Positions 11,775 through 22,812 of a DNA stretch of 64,000 bases are shown here, piece by piece. This stretch comes from Hybos culiciformis (lineage: Eukaryota > Arthropoda > Insecta > Diptera > Hybotidae). The DNA lies in assembly GCA_964007475.1 (NCBI GenBank), contig OZ023274.1:86695936-86759935 (forward strand). The letters are read 5' to 3'. The stretch's first letter is position 1, and each line of letters begins with the position of its first letter. A program made the position numbers and the translations under genes. Below the pieces are notes generated by a model, which saw only the letters and a program-made list of their open reading frames with translations, was not told where the DNA came from and did no database searches.

Positions 11775-14700
11775 CTGAAAAAAGAAATAAAATAAAAAAA
11801 TAAAAAGTTGGAAATGATTTATTTTTTGGGTAAATAAATGAAATCATCGAATAATTTCAAATAAACATAAAACTTCTCCTTTAGAAAAATTTTAAATTGA
11901 AATAATGTTTGTGTATATTTAAGCTCAATACTCGAGGCGGTAGTAAAAAAATGTTCGTAAATTTAAGACTATATTTTCCGGTTCTTCACAAAGTGTAATC
12001 TAGATGTGACTAATAATGAAAAAAGTTAAACTAAAATTAAGTTGTATAGACTCCAACTTATATTGAATGAATCATGATGGAATTTTGGACATCTTGGAAT
12101 ACATATTAAAATCTCCGAATCCTTTGTACGTGAAATAAATTTTTAATTTTAATAACAATATTTTTCCTTCTTTGAGGTTAAAAAATATCAAATAACCAGA
12201 AAATATGTACATTGTATACAATACATGTATATTTCAAAGAAAAAGTATAAGAATTCAATAAATTCTGTCAAAGTTGAAGTTTCTTTTTTTTCATGAACTT
12301 GCTTACAATTTGTTCTTATTTGCTTGACACATAGTCAGGGAATTGAAAATCTATAATACTATTTAGGGAGATGATTTTATTTTTAACATGATTTTGATTT
12401 TAATATAATTTCAGTTGAATGGTTTTTAAATCAGTATAAAAGTGATACATATTACTGTATGTAGGTTAACTTTTATATATATTTGAACAAGAAATTGAAA
12501 TTGAATCTATAAAAAAAAAACTTAAAATCAATATTTGAATATTATTAAAATTCTATTTGAATATAAATACTAAAGAATCATTATTTTTAATGATATTTTT
12601 AATTATTAAAATTTATGAAATATATATGCGTATATAAAAATATACATTCGTTATGAATTTTGAATTATTTTTATGTTCGTCGTTATATTGACAAAATTTA
12701 TTAAATTTTTTTTTTGTTATAAAGTTTGACAATGATAAATTTTCTAGATGATGTGATGGTGGATGCTAATTCAACATTACCAGAACAGAATACCTGAGTA
12801 AATATAATGATGAATTCTAAATAACTCATCAACTAAGTATAAGACCATTATGTTGCATAATTGAAACAATCAAAATTATTTAACACCAATCACACTAAAT
12901 AATTAAGCAAACTCGGTTGCTATATAATATTTTATGTTTTGTTGACTTCCAATTAGAACTAGTGATGTCAATAGGTTCAATAGTTTTTTTTATGTATTTT
13001 AACGCAGCTCTTAAGAGGTCGATTATTAAAACAACATTTGACAAAAGTATCCACTTAGGAGTAAATAATACGGTCACTTAACAATTTTGAGAAAATTAAA
13101 GGAAATTGTCAAATATTGATTCATTTTTGCATTATCATGATATTAAATTATAAGAGGAAGTTACCGTGTTCATAATTGACCTTCACATAATAAATCTTAC
13201 AAAATATTATTCAAATAAGAATGACATACCTTTTATAAAATATAATTTAGTTTTAGTCAAAAAAAAACAAAATTGTTATTTCTTTAAATTTTTTCAACAA
13301 AATATACTTACTTATGTTTGTATATTTAAATAAAAGTTATGTATATGTAATGAAATTAATTTTTAATTGATAATTTAATTACTGAATCAAAAGAAAACTC
13401 CCAAACGACAAGTTAAAAAATAATATACATCACCCCTAAAACTTTTTTAATTAAAATTTTGTAAAAAACCATGTTATTATTTCTAAAAGTAAAACAGTAA
13501 TTTTTGGAAAAGAAATATAAGTATAAGATGGAAATAAGCATTAAAATTTCACACATAATATTGCTATTTTTTTGTCTTTATTTTCTTATAAAGAGTATAC
13601 TTTTCATTACAATGAAATTATTGAGCTTATTTGTGTTTAACCAAATAATGTATATTTCTTTTGTTGGCAAATTTATATTTTTTTGACAAAAATTTCGGTT
13701 TCATTATTTTAATGATAAAAAATTCAATTCACATTCACATCACATTCCACCACACTAGACCTAAAATAAAATCTTGTTGCTTATGATTTTGTTCAACAAC
13801 AACAGTGAAACTTGTTTTAATTAGGAATACATGCAACTACTAATACTCCAAAAGTTAAATATGTATATAATTTTACCAAATTATAATCCTGAATTTTCGT
13901 ACAGTATCACGATATTTTTACGGACACTACTTAAGAAATAAACTTTTCTCATATGTCGTAATCATCATATTAAAGCAACTTGATTTGATTTATGTATCCT
14001 TAGATTAAAGTTTAATCACTCAAAGTCCTTTTCATATAATCCATTTAATAATAACTATGCACTTTTCATTGTTTCTAACAACTCTTTTCATAGTTTTTAA
14101 GAACAGTAAAACATAAATTTTTAAGTAAATTTTGAGCTTTATATTAATTCAGATTGTAAATCCTGAATTGAAAAGTTTTCCTTTTGTACAAAAAACTTAA
14201 CTTTTTCATTTATAAAAGTAATAATTTTTTTCATGTTTATGTACCATATAATGTACTTTATTTTTGTTAATACAACTTTTTTGTATTATAAATTTTTTCT
14301 ACTCTTTAATTACAATTTTAAATTTCATTAAACTATGGTTTTGTTTTGTTTGAAACAAAATAAAATTTCATTTTGAACAAATATAATAAAAATTGTAAAT
14401 ATTGTTCAAAATAATAATACACAAAAGCTCTTTTGAGTGTAAGAGAAAATTATTATTTAATATTAAGAACCCTTTTTGTTTATGTTTTTCTTTTAAGGAT
14501 TTCATTTCACATGCCAATAACAAAACACACAGTAAGTTTATTCCTGAAAATTGAAGTAACTAATTTAACTTAATATAAAATTCTGTAAAATAGCTAAATA
14601 TTAAAATTATGTTTATTTTTATTTTTTTTTGTGGGAAAATAGGGATTAAATTTGTTTCTATTTTTATTTAGGTACTTATGTTATTTTATTTTATTATTCA

Positions 14701-15167
14701 AAAAGTTATTGAGGTGAAATCCTTGTGAACTTTAATGTTTTTCTTTTTTTATTGAATAAAATTTCAGAATTCTAAAAATATTTATAAAGTTTTTAGATTA
14801 TAATAAATATATTTTCACTAAAAATTAAATTTATTTGATGTCTTAAGAATAATTGTATTACCTAAGTATATATTGGATACTTTCGTCCTATATATGGATT
14901 GGTTTAAGAGATTTTAAGTTCTAAAGGTTACTGTATTGTTCAAAATTAGTTCACTAAATTAAAACTAAAAAATTTTAATTTAGGGTTTGAAAATTATAAA
15001 GTTTTTAATGTTATACAATAGCTGAGATTTAAGGATTTTATCTTAATTTACCATTATGACCGAAGGCAGACTGGTCGTCGACATGAAATATTTTGGTTCT
15101 TAAAGGTTTAAATAAAAGCTTTATATCAAAAAGAGAAAAATAAAACGAAAAATTCTTGATTAATATA

Positions 15168-15173
15168 TTTATT
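15168..15173 (-). terminator. polyadenylation signal AATAAA of the serine protease homologue
   Basis: A canonical AATAAA on the minus strand about 104 nt after the stop codon. Such hexamers are common by chance in DNA this A/T-rich, so position is the only support. Confidence 0.45.
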
Positions 15174-15276
15174 AACAAACTACATATTAAATTGTTACAT
15201 ATTTAAAATAATATTTTCAAAAAGCAATTTCAAATTTACAATTTTAAACAAATTTCATAATATTTGCGTAAATAAT

Positions 15277-16044
15277 TTATTTATATACTCTAACTTCGTT
15301 GTTGGTGGTGTACAGAATCCATTCAGAATATTTGACTACATTAACGAAAATACTTGGAACGTTTCTTGAACATGATTTTGAAGATTTCGAAAAAATGCCA
15401 ATCAGTTGTGGACGGTTTCGATAGTTAATAATTAAACCGCCACCTTCATTACCATCGCATGGAACATAACGACCATTTAATTGACCGATAATGCAAAGAT
15501 GATTGTAATAATCAAAACTACTTCCATGGTATGTACGGCATGAATAAGCCTCTTCAAACAAACCGTATGTTAGTCTTTCATAATCTTTGCTGAAGCCAGC
15601 CATAGCAGCAAGTCCAATAGTACCGCTAGATGCAATTTGAACAGGCTTAATTTCTGAACTGGATGGTATATTAACCGGTAATTGTATAAGTGCAATATCA
15701 TCAATTTCAGAGTTGCTTCCAAAATTGTACACTGAACCGTGCCCAACTATGACTGAAAATGAACCAAAGCTTGAATTTTGGAATAATCGATGAAATTGCA
15801 ATTCAATTTCCCTGGAATCATTTAAACATTGTGATGAAGTTAACACCCATCGATAACCAACAAGTGAGCCTCCACAAATTCTTCTAGCACTTGAATTTCT
15901 TTCTGCTTGAAGAGAAATGGTTACATGATGAGGAAAATAACTTAAAGTTTCCACTTCATTTCCATTCACAATTTTAGGTGAAATGCCTTGGGCGGAACAG
16001 GAAGCAATTACAAATAATGCAACTAAAATAATATGATTCTGCAT
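15277..16044 (-). CDS. secreted chymotrypsin-fold serine protease homologue, catalytically dead
   Basis: A complete 255-residue intronless reading frame of the S1 (trypsin/chymotrypsin) fold. Residues 1-19 form a signal peptide ending in CSA; a short propeptide ends at Lys24, and the mature chain starts IVNG. Six cysteines pair as expected (57-73, 169-184, 196-225). The WVLTSSQC segment has Gln72 where the catalytic His belongs. Asp116 in DIALI is kept. The active-site GDSGG is replaced by GNEGG with Glu200 in the Ser position, and Val194 sits at the base of the S1 pocket. Proteolysis is therefore not expected. Insect serine protease homologues act as cofactors, binders or gut proteins, but which applies here is unknown. 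The length is normal for a single-domain member and there is no clip domain. The frame is intact with no stop or frameshift, so it looks maintained. It lies in the large NaCP60E intron on the same strand. Confidence 0.93.
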   Translation of the reverse strand: MQNHIILVALFVIASCSAQGISPKIVNGNEVETLSYFPHHVTISLQAERNSSARRICGGSLVGYRWVLTSSQCLNDSREIELQFHRLFQNSSFGSFSVIVGHGSVYNFGSNSEIDDIALIQLPVNIPSSSEIKPVQIASSGTIGLAAMAGFSKDYERLTYGLFEEAYSCRTYHGSSFDYYNHLCIIGQLNGRYVPCDGNEGGGLIINYRNRPQLIGIFSKSSKSCSRNVPSIFVNVVKYSEWILYTTNNEVRVYK

Positions 16045-16058
16045 TTTGAAGAATAATC

Positions 16059-16097
16059 AACTGATTGCTTAGTTAAAAATTTACTGGCTTTTTAATA
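16059..16097 (-). promoter_or_regulatory. likely core promoter of the serine protease homologue
   Basis: Reading the minus strand, a TATA-like TATTAAAA (16097-16090) lies about 30-35 nt before an arthropod initiator-like TCAGTT (16064-16059). The ATG follows about 18 nt later. This spacing is that of a TATA plus Inr insect promoter with a very short 5' UTR, typical of highly expressed gut or secreted-protein genes. The start site is inferred, not measured. Confidence 0.55.
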
Positions 16098-16832
16098 CAA
16101 TTTTAAAAGCTTTTATAGTTCGAAAAGATAAAACTGTTTTAAACAATTTCATTGATAAGAAATAATATAAAAAAAAATTATCACTTCCTCTGAAAGAAAT
16201 ATGATGATAAGAGAAATTATAGGTAGGTACACAATATACTTATCTTATATTTAATTATCTTAATTAACCGTGCACATTTTCATTAATTGGACAAAAAAAA
16301 TTAATACTGATTTGTATTTATAAAATAAGATAGTTTTTGATTGCTAAGAAGTGAGTATTCTTGCCATAAAAATAAATTTCAGAAAAGCAATTTCAAAAAA
16401 AAATTATTTGTCGAAAAAATAATTCGCTGAAAAGCAATTCCCAAAAAAATTTCCCAACAAAAAAAACAATTCCCAGGAAAACCTAGAATAGTAATTGTTA
16501 GAATAAAGTTTTTCCGAAATAATGCGCGAAGCTCTAGGAGGTAAATGGAGCTCATTCGTCGTCGTCGTTTGCAATCTTAAGATAGATAATTTGTATGTTA
16601 TACCAGGAATTATATAATTTTAGAGAAATTCCTTTCTTTTTTGTTTTTAATTATATAGATACGTACCTTGTCTGAAAGTAATGTGCATGATTAATTTCAA
16701 CGCAACTAAATTACAAAACAGAAATTAAAAAAATTTCCACAGAAACATAAATTTAAATAAATTAATAAATACCAAAAAAAAATTATATCATAGACAATTG
16801 CAACTCAGTAAAATTAATATTATAAAATGTTT

Positions 16833-17853
16833 GGTGGAGGCTCTTCAGCCGGACAATTCTTGTTAATTGATGTCACAATTATTGAGCATTTAGTGCTTAA
16901 TTTGTGACTATTAGTGCCACAAAAACTAGAATTTGTGCTCGCTTGGTTTTTCAGAAATTTTGATTTTCGAATTTCGAACATAGGTCAAGGAGTCTCTGTG
17001 GCCGGATTCGAATTTCGAAAAAATAATGATGCTATCGTTTAGTGCTTAATTTGTGCCTATTTGTGCTACAAAAACTACAATTTGTGCTCTTCAAAATTAT
17101 GTGAAAACAATTTTTTTTAGATTAGGCCAAAATTCCAAAATTTGAACCGAATTTTTTTTCGTCGAATTTAGAAAAAGCGAAAATTTCACCATTTAGTGCT
17201 TAATTTGTGCTTGCGTTTACTGTACTTTGTGAAGAGTGTCGCAGAACTAGAAGGGTGAGGTGCGGGGCGGCGGGCGGGCGAACTGGTGGTTGGTCAGTGG
17301 GATTTGCGGCGCGCGCCGCAAATCCCACTGACCAACCACCAGTTCGCCCGCCCGCCGCCCCACACCTCACCCTGATAGCTGAAGTTGAAATTTTTTCGAA
17401 CTTACATTTTTTTCGGCGCTGCATATATTTTTTTTTTGATAAAACAAATCATCACAAAGTACAATAAACGCAAGCACAAATTAAGCACTAATTGGTGGCA
17501 TTTTCGCTTTTTCTAAATTCGACGAAAAAAAATTCTGTTCAAATTTTGGAATTTTGGCCTAATCTAAAAAAAATTGTTTTCACATAATTTTGAAGAGCAC
17601 AAATTCCAGGTTTTGTAGCACAAATAGGCACAAATTAAGCACTAAATAATAGCGTCTTTATTTTTTTGGAAATTCGAATCCGGCCAGAGATACCACTTTG
17701 ACCCATGTTCGAAATTCGAAAATCAAAGTTTCTCAAAAACAAAGCGAGCACAAATTCTAGTTTTTATGGCACTAATAGTCACAAATTAAGCACTAAATGC
17801 TCAATAATTGTGACATCAATTACCAAGAATTGTCCGGCTGAAGAGCCCCCACC
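16833..17853. mobile_element. foldback (Mutator-like?) element, almost entirely inverted repeat
   Basis: The two halves of this 1021-bp unit are inverted copies over nearly their whole length, starting GGTGGRGGCTCTTCAGCCGG at each end. The flanks carry AAAATGTTT (824-832 offset: 16824-16832, and 17854-17862), a 9-bp duplication that can be read as 10 bp. Long terminal inverted repeats with a 9-10-bp target duplication fit a Mutator-like foldback MITE. The right half has an extra segment of about 70 bp next to the core. Motifs containing TTAGTGCTTAATTTGTG recur several times per arm. The short ORFs inside are mirror images of one another and not genes. Confidence 0.85.
17253..17372. repeat. 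GC-rich near-perfect 120-bp palindrome at the core of the foldback element
   Basis: Two 60-bp arms meet at 17312/17313 with no spacer and a single mismatch that I could find. The core is strongly G/C-rich (runs of GGGCGGCGGGCGGGCG) inside a region that is otherwise mostly A/T. It could extrude a cruciform or form a long hairpin in RNA. Confidence 0.92.
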
Positions 17854-17862
17854 AAAATGTTT

Positions 17863-20329
17863 GGATAAAGTTTCGTAATTACAAAATATCTTCAAAATTT
17901 TCAACCCTTTAATATATAGTACTTGGCATTTTTATATTTGTATAAAAAGTTAACATGAGTATGCATTAAAATAATTTGCATTGATAATACCGTAATGACA
18001 AAAACGGGGTACAAAATTATTCTATTGCTAAGGGTTAAATTAAATCTGAAATACGTACACTGATTATACATATATTAAAATAAATACAGCTTTAGGGGAT
18101 TTTATATAAAATTTTTTTAAATTAAATAAAATTTTATTTTTGTATTTTATACAGAGAACGCGCAATTATTATTTCAATATTATAATAATGTCATTAAATG
18201 TTAGCTAAAAGAAATTTTTTATGAAAGGAAGTTTCAAAATGATAATACTATTATTTAATATAATTATTAAACATTATTATTTATAGTGTTCTTAATTAAA
18301 AAATTTCGTTATGACATTATTTAATTTATTTCAAGTTTTAGCGTAGTGCGTTCGTATAGTTACGATAATAAATGTTTTCATTATGTAATACATAACATAA
18401 TAACATAATTTATGAATGAATTATTCGGGTTTTTATTTTTTAAGCTTAAATATTATTAATATTATTAATTATTAAAATGAAATATAATATATAAAGATAG
18501 TATAGATATAAGAATTAATAGTTATGTTGAAATTTTAATTTTGACCATTACAGTGTCATGTTTCTGAATTATTTGTAAATGATAGTTCTGATTCTTAATC
18601 GTAAATATGTAATTTTGAAAATTAAAAAACAAAAAATAACAATAATATAGAGACGCCACCAAAAAATGTTTTTATAGTGTGTATGTGTATACTAATGTGA
18701 TTTACAATTCACTTCGTTCACCAATTTCAAAAACACTATCCCTCCCGTCATATTATCAATACATGTTACATTTATGAAAATTTTGTTTTTGTTTCCAAAA
18801 GAAAATGTATGCATTCTATATATTTAAGTTATTCAAGAAAAAAAAAATTAAATTAAATAACCAATTGAATGAATGAAAATTCTTTAATATTTAATTTTCC
18901 TTAATAGCATTGTAGAAAAAATAATTCTTTTAAAATTTTTGGTTAATTTTTCATTTGGAAAAACATACAAAATACAAGTGTGCAAAGAACAAAAACACAG
19001 AGCTGTGAAAAATTATTTAACTGAATCAATACTTGTCAAATAAAAATATGTAAATAAAATTTATTGTAATAATAAAGAAAAACCAATAAATTTCCGCATG
19101 TGGATAAAAATAAATTCTTTGTTACTGGAATTAAAGTTAAATATCGTAATATATATATAATATATTTATGTACATATTATTTTTTTACACATTACATCGT
19201 TTTTTTTTTTGTTTTTGTTTTATTGTTTAATCAACAAAACCTATATAAATTTTCTTGTTATGGATGAGGATGATAATAAACTTATTGATTTGATTGTTAT
19301 TTATACCTGTGTTGTCATATTATATGTACATTTATGAATGTAGTGTTTATTTAGTATGAAATGAAAAAAAAAAATTATTACTTTGTATGTATACGAAATA
19401 AAGAAAATTATAACTATATATACATCAAATTAATAACTCATCCCAAAAAAAATATGTTCATAATCTTATTTCATATATATATATATATATATATTTATTT
19501 ATTTATGTGTATATATTTAATTACATATCACAGATATTTTACTTATGATGCAATAAAATATATTTTGCACAAGGCTGTAAAAAAATATAAGATTATGTCT
19601 GTTGAAAATTATATACAATTCAATTAAAAATAATTTTTAAGTGTGCTTACATAGAAGCTAATATCTTTTTATTTAATGTCGATTCTATTTATATATCATG
19701 TCAATGAACAATATATATGGAGCAGCGTTTCTCAGCTCCCGGTCGAAAAATGAAAAAATTTTGAAAATGATCAACTGAAACATTAATATTATAAGGAAAT
19801 TTTTTCGTTTTCGTTGCAGAGTATGTACAACACACTTTCGATGAATGTTTAAGACTTAAATCATTTTATTAATAATAAATATTAGTTTTGAATTATATAA
19901 ATAAATTATTGAAACTTTTTCTTAAAAGTAATTTGTAAACTAAATCAGTTGACGATTTTATAAGATTTTTTTTCAGATAATTATTGGCTGCTGTTTCAAA
20001 CTTTATCCTTAAATTTTTTCTATATAATTTCTAAATTTATTGTATATACGTACGAATTCTCTGAAGGTGTAAAATTCTATCTTCTTATTTTTATTTACAA
20101 GAAAAAAAAAATAAATTGAATAAAATTTGAATTAATAAAAGGGCGGGAAAATTACATAATTTTAATAATAATATTATATAAAAAATTTTATCTTCTTTTC
20201 TTTAGTAATAGATAAGTTTACTTTATAACGAAAAATTAAATTATGATCTTACAGCTTTTATTAGCATTTTGATTTGAAAAAAAAAAAAATATTTGCTTGG
20301 TTCAAATTATTTTCGAGGACATAAATAGT
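17863..20329. other. A/T-rich intronic sequence
   Basis: No gene recognised. It contains an (AT)n microsatellite near 19472-19494 and poly-T tracts. A short hAT-end-like motif, CAGCGTTTCTCAGCTCCC, lies near 19724 without a partner. Confidence 0.5.
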
Positions 20330-20417
20330 ACATTTTTTACATTAATGTTTCGATTCTAATGAGAATCATTTTTCTCCTCTTGACAATTTTCCAAAGGCCA
20401 ATTTTACTTAAATTCCT

Positions 20418-21898
20418 GTGTTTCATAGTGAATCAGTTAAAAAATATTTAGAGAAACTCGGAACAAATACAAACGCAAGACCCGATAATGTCCCTGAAAT
20501 TTTATTGAGGCATTGCTCAAGTAGTTTTTCTTTCCCACTTTCAATGATCTTTAACATCTCACTTTCTTCCGGATATTTTCTTGGCATATGGAAAGAAGCT
20601 TTTATTCGACCAGTCCACAAAAAAGTGCCCTAAAAAAATGTGAACAATTACCGTCCAAAGCAAAGCTTTCCGATATTCCATATACTCTTTGAGTTAATGG
20701 TTTACGATTCAATCTTTGATTGTTCTCCTTAATTCTTAGTTCCCAACCAACATGGATTTGTTAAGTAAAAGTCAACGGTAGCAAATTTAGTAGAATCGGC
20801 TTAACTGATCTTAAATTCAATAGAATCAGGTGTTCATATGGACGTTATTTATACCGACTTAAGTAGGGCATTTGACTTATTGACACATAACATCATTCTT
20901 CTTAAATTAACTAAACTAGGGTTCTCGACGATATTTGTAAAGTGGATATCCACTTACTTGAAAAACAGAACATATAAAGTAGTTTTTCGTTCTACAGTTG
21001 CGTCTGAATATTGTGCACCGTCTGGTGTACCCCAGGGTAGTCATTTAGGCCCCTGTTTTTATCATATCTGTTAATGACATCGTGTCCATAATAACAAAAT
21101 GCGAAATAAAAATCTACGCTGACGATATGAGATGTGAAATCGAATGAAGAGTCAATTGAACTTCAAAACGACTTAAACATATTTTTTGACTGGTGTATGA
21201 ATAATAAATTGCAGTTAAAATTGACAAGTGCGCCTTAGTAAGATATTCACGACGTACAATTGAATCCGGTAATGTATACATGTTTAATAACCAGATTATT
21301 GCAAAAAAAGATTCTATCAGAAATTTGGGTGTTTTATTTGACAATAAACTAACGTTTAGAGACCACTATAACAATATTATTAACAAAGCTAATTCTACCT
21401 TGGGTTTTGTTAAACGATCGAGTAGGGAATTTGACGATCTTTATATATTAAAATCACTCTTTACTTCTCTTGTTTAGAATTTAGAATATGCTTCCCAAGT
21501 CTGGTCTCATTTTTACCAAAGTCATGTTCAAAGAATTGAGTCAGTACAAAGAAACTTTTTCAGATTTTCTCTCGTACATCTCCTACTTCCTTATATGGAC
21601 CGACTTAAACTAATTAACTTGACCTCTCTAGAAAAGAGACGAGAAATAGCGGATGCGATTTTTATTTTTAAAAATTGTAAACAAAAAAGTCCTGTCGCCA
21701 TGTATTTCTTTTAAGTTAAAAAACAATTTTAATAGACGCCTTAGAGTAAACCATTTGTTTAATATTTCATTTCACCGAACCAACTACGGCAAATTCGAAC
21801 CCATAAATAGGATGCTCCTGACTTGCAACAAATTTAGTCATATTTTAGATTTTAACTTTAAAAAACAAACTCTAAAAAAAGAGTTATTAAATTGTTAA
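20418..21898 (+). pseudogene. non-LTR retrotransposon reverse transcriptase (Jockey-like), decayed
   Basis: Pieces in several frames follow the order of a LINE reverse transcriptase. First come KKYLEKLGTNTNARPDNVPE and IWKEAFIRPVHKK (20418-20633). Then VIYTDLSRAFDLLTHNIIL and PSGVPQGSHLGP (20838-21074), followed by IYADDM near 21110. The C-terminal segment includes NLGVLFDNKLTF, LEYASQVW and LEKRREIADAIFIFK, to a stop at 21896-21898. The F/YADD active site is recognisable, but frameshifts and stops separate the blocks. The endonuclease and 5' parts are missing, so the copy is 5'-truncated. The general form fits the Jockey superfamily; the exact clade is uncertain. Confidence 0.88.
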
Positions 21899-21957
21899 AT
21901 TAAATTTTTAAAATATTAATGTTATTTAAATTTATCATTGTAAATTGTTTGATTTAA

Positions 21958-22020
21958 GCAATAAATAAATAAATAAATTATAAATAAATAAATTATAAAT
22001 AAATAAATAAATTATAAATA
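21958..22020 (+). repeat. ATAAATAA-type 3' tail of the LINE
   Basis: Tandem AATA/AAATTAT repeats follow the LINE open reading frame by about 60 bp. Simple-repeat 3' tails of this sort are used by several LINE clades instead of poly-A. Confidence 0.7.
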
Positions 22021-22409
22021 TTTTTATTCAACTTGATTTTTAAAAGCTTTACAGTTTTATGGTCTTTCTTCTACAAACGGAATGAATTCCTAATGTCATC
22101 AGTTCAACATCACATCTGTATTTATGATACAATTATTAAACATTATTTTGATTTGAACCACAGGATGAACGACAGGATTGAATCTTCTTTAAGGATATCA
22201 AAATTTTATATATTACATTTGTTTATGTGAAAACTTTCTTTACATGCTAAATGCATGAGTAATTTAAAAAAAATTGAAATATAAATGAAGACTATATTCA
22301 TTTAAAATTGTGTAATACGTTTGCATTTCAAATTTCCGATTGACAGTACCAAAAAAAATATAAAACAGAACTTCATAAATGATTAATATATCGAGGCTAA
22401 AAATGTTTT

Positions 22410-22812
22410 TTATACCTTGTTGGCGTTTAAATTTAAATTCCACTTATATTCCGGAAAACAAATTGCCGTTCGCATTACAAAATTTGATGAGAACTGAAAT
22501 TTGATGATGTATAAAAAAAAATGAGAAAGAGAAAAAGTTTTTGTTGTTGAAAATTTTGACTTTTTATCTCGCTTTTTATCAATTTTATTTTATTTTTTTT
22601 TTCATTGTCTCTAATTTAATATAACAAAATTTCAAAAAGTGAGTGAAAGTAACTATAAATGTAGAATTCTAACCCTGACAAACTAGAATATGAAAGTGGA
22701 ATATACATATTCCGGAATATATTTTTATATGAAAAATCCAGTTAATTTTCCTGAAATATTCCGGGAAACAGCATATTCCACAAATATTCTCCTAATGCGC
22801 GCACCATATTAG
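22410..22812. mobile_element. MITE copy related to the interior of the 3659-4278 element
   Basis: This block matches 3765-4180 in inverted orientation over nearly its full length. Shared motifs include TATTCCGGAAAACAAATTGC, TTTTTATCTCGCTTTTTATC, GTGAGTGAAAGTAACTATAA and ATATTCCGG. It lacks the arms of about 100 bp that flank the other copy. Its ends (CCTTGTTGGCG on the left, CGCGCACCATATTAGG on the right) are only weakly inverted, and no clear target duplication was identified. Confidence 0.75.

Noticed and set aside
17200..17467. Two ORFs on opposite strands with the same Arg/Pro-rich core
   Set aside because: They are mirror readings of the 120-bp palindrome, not genes.
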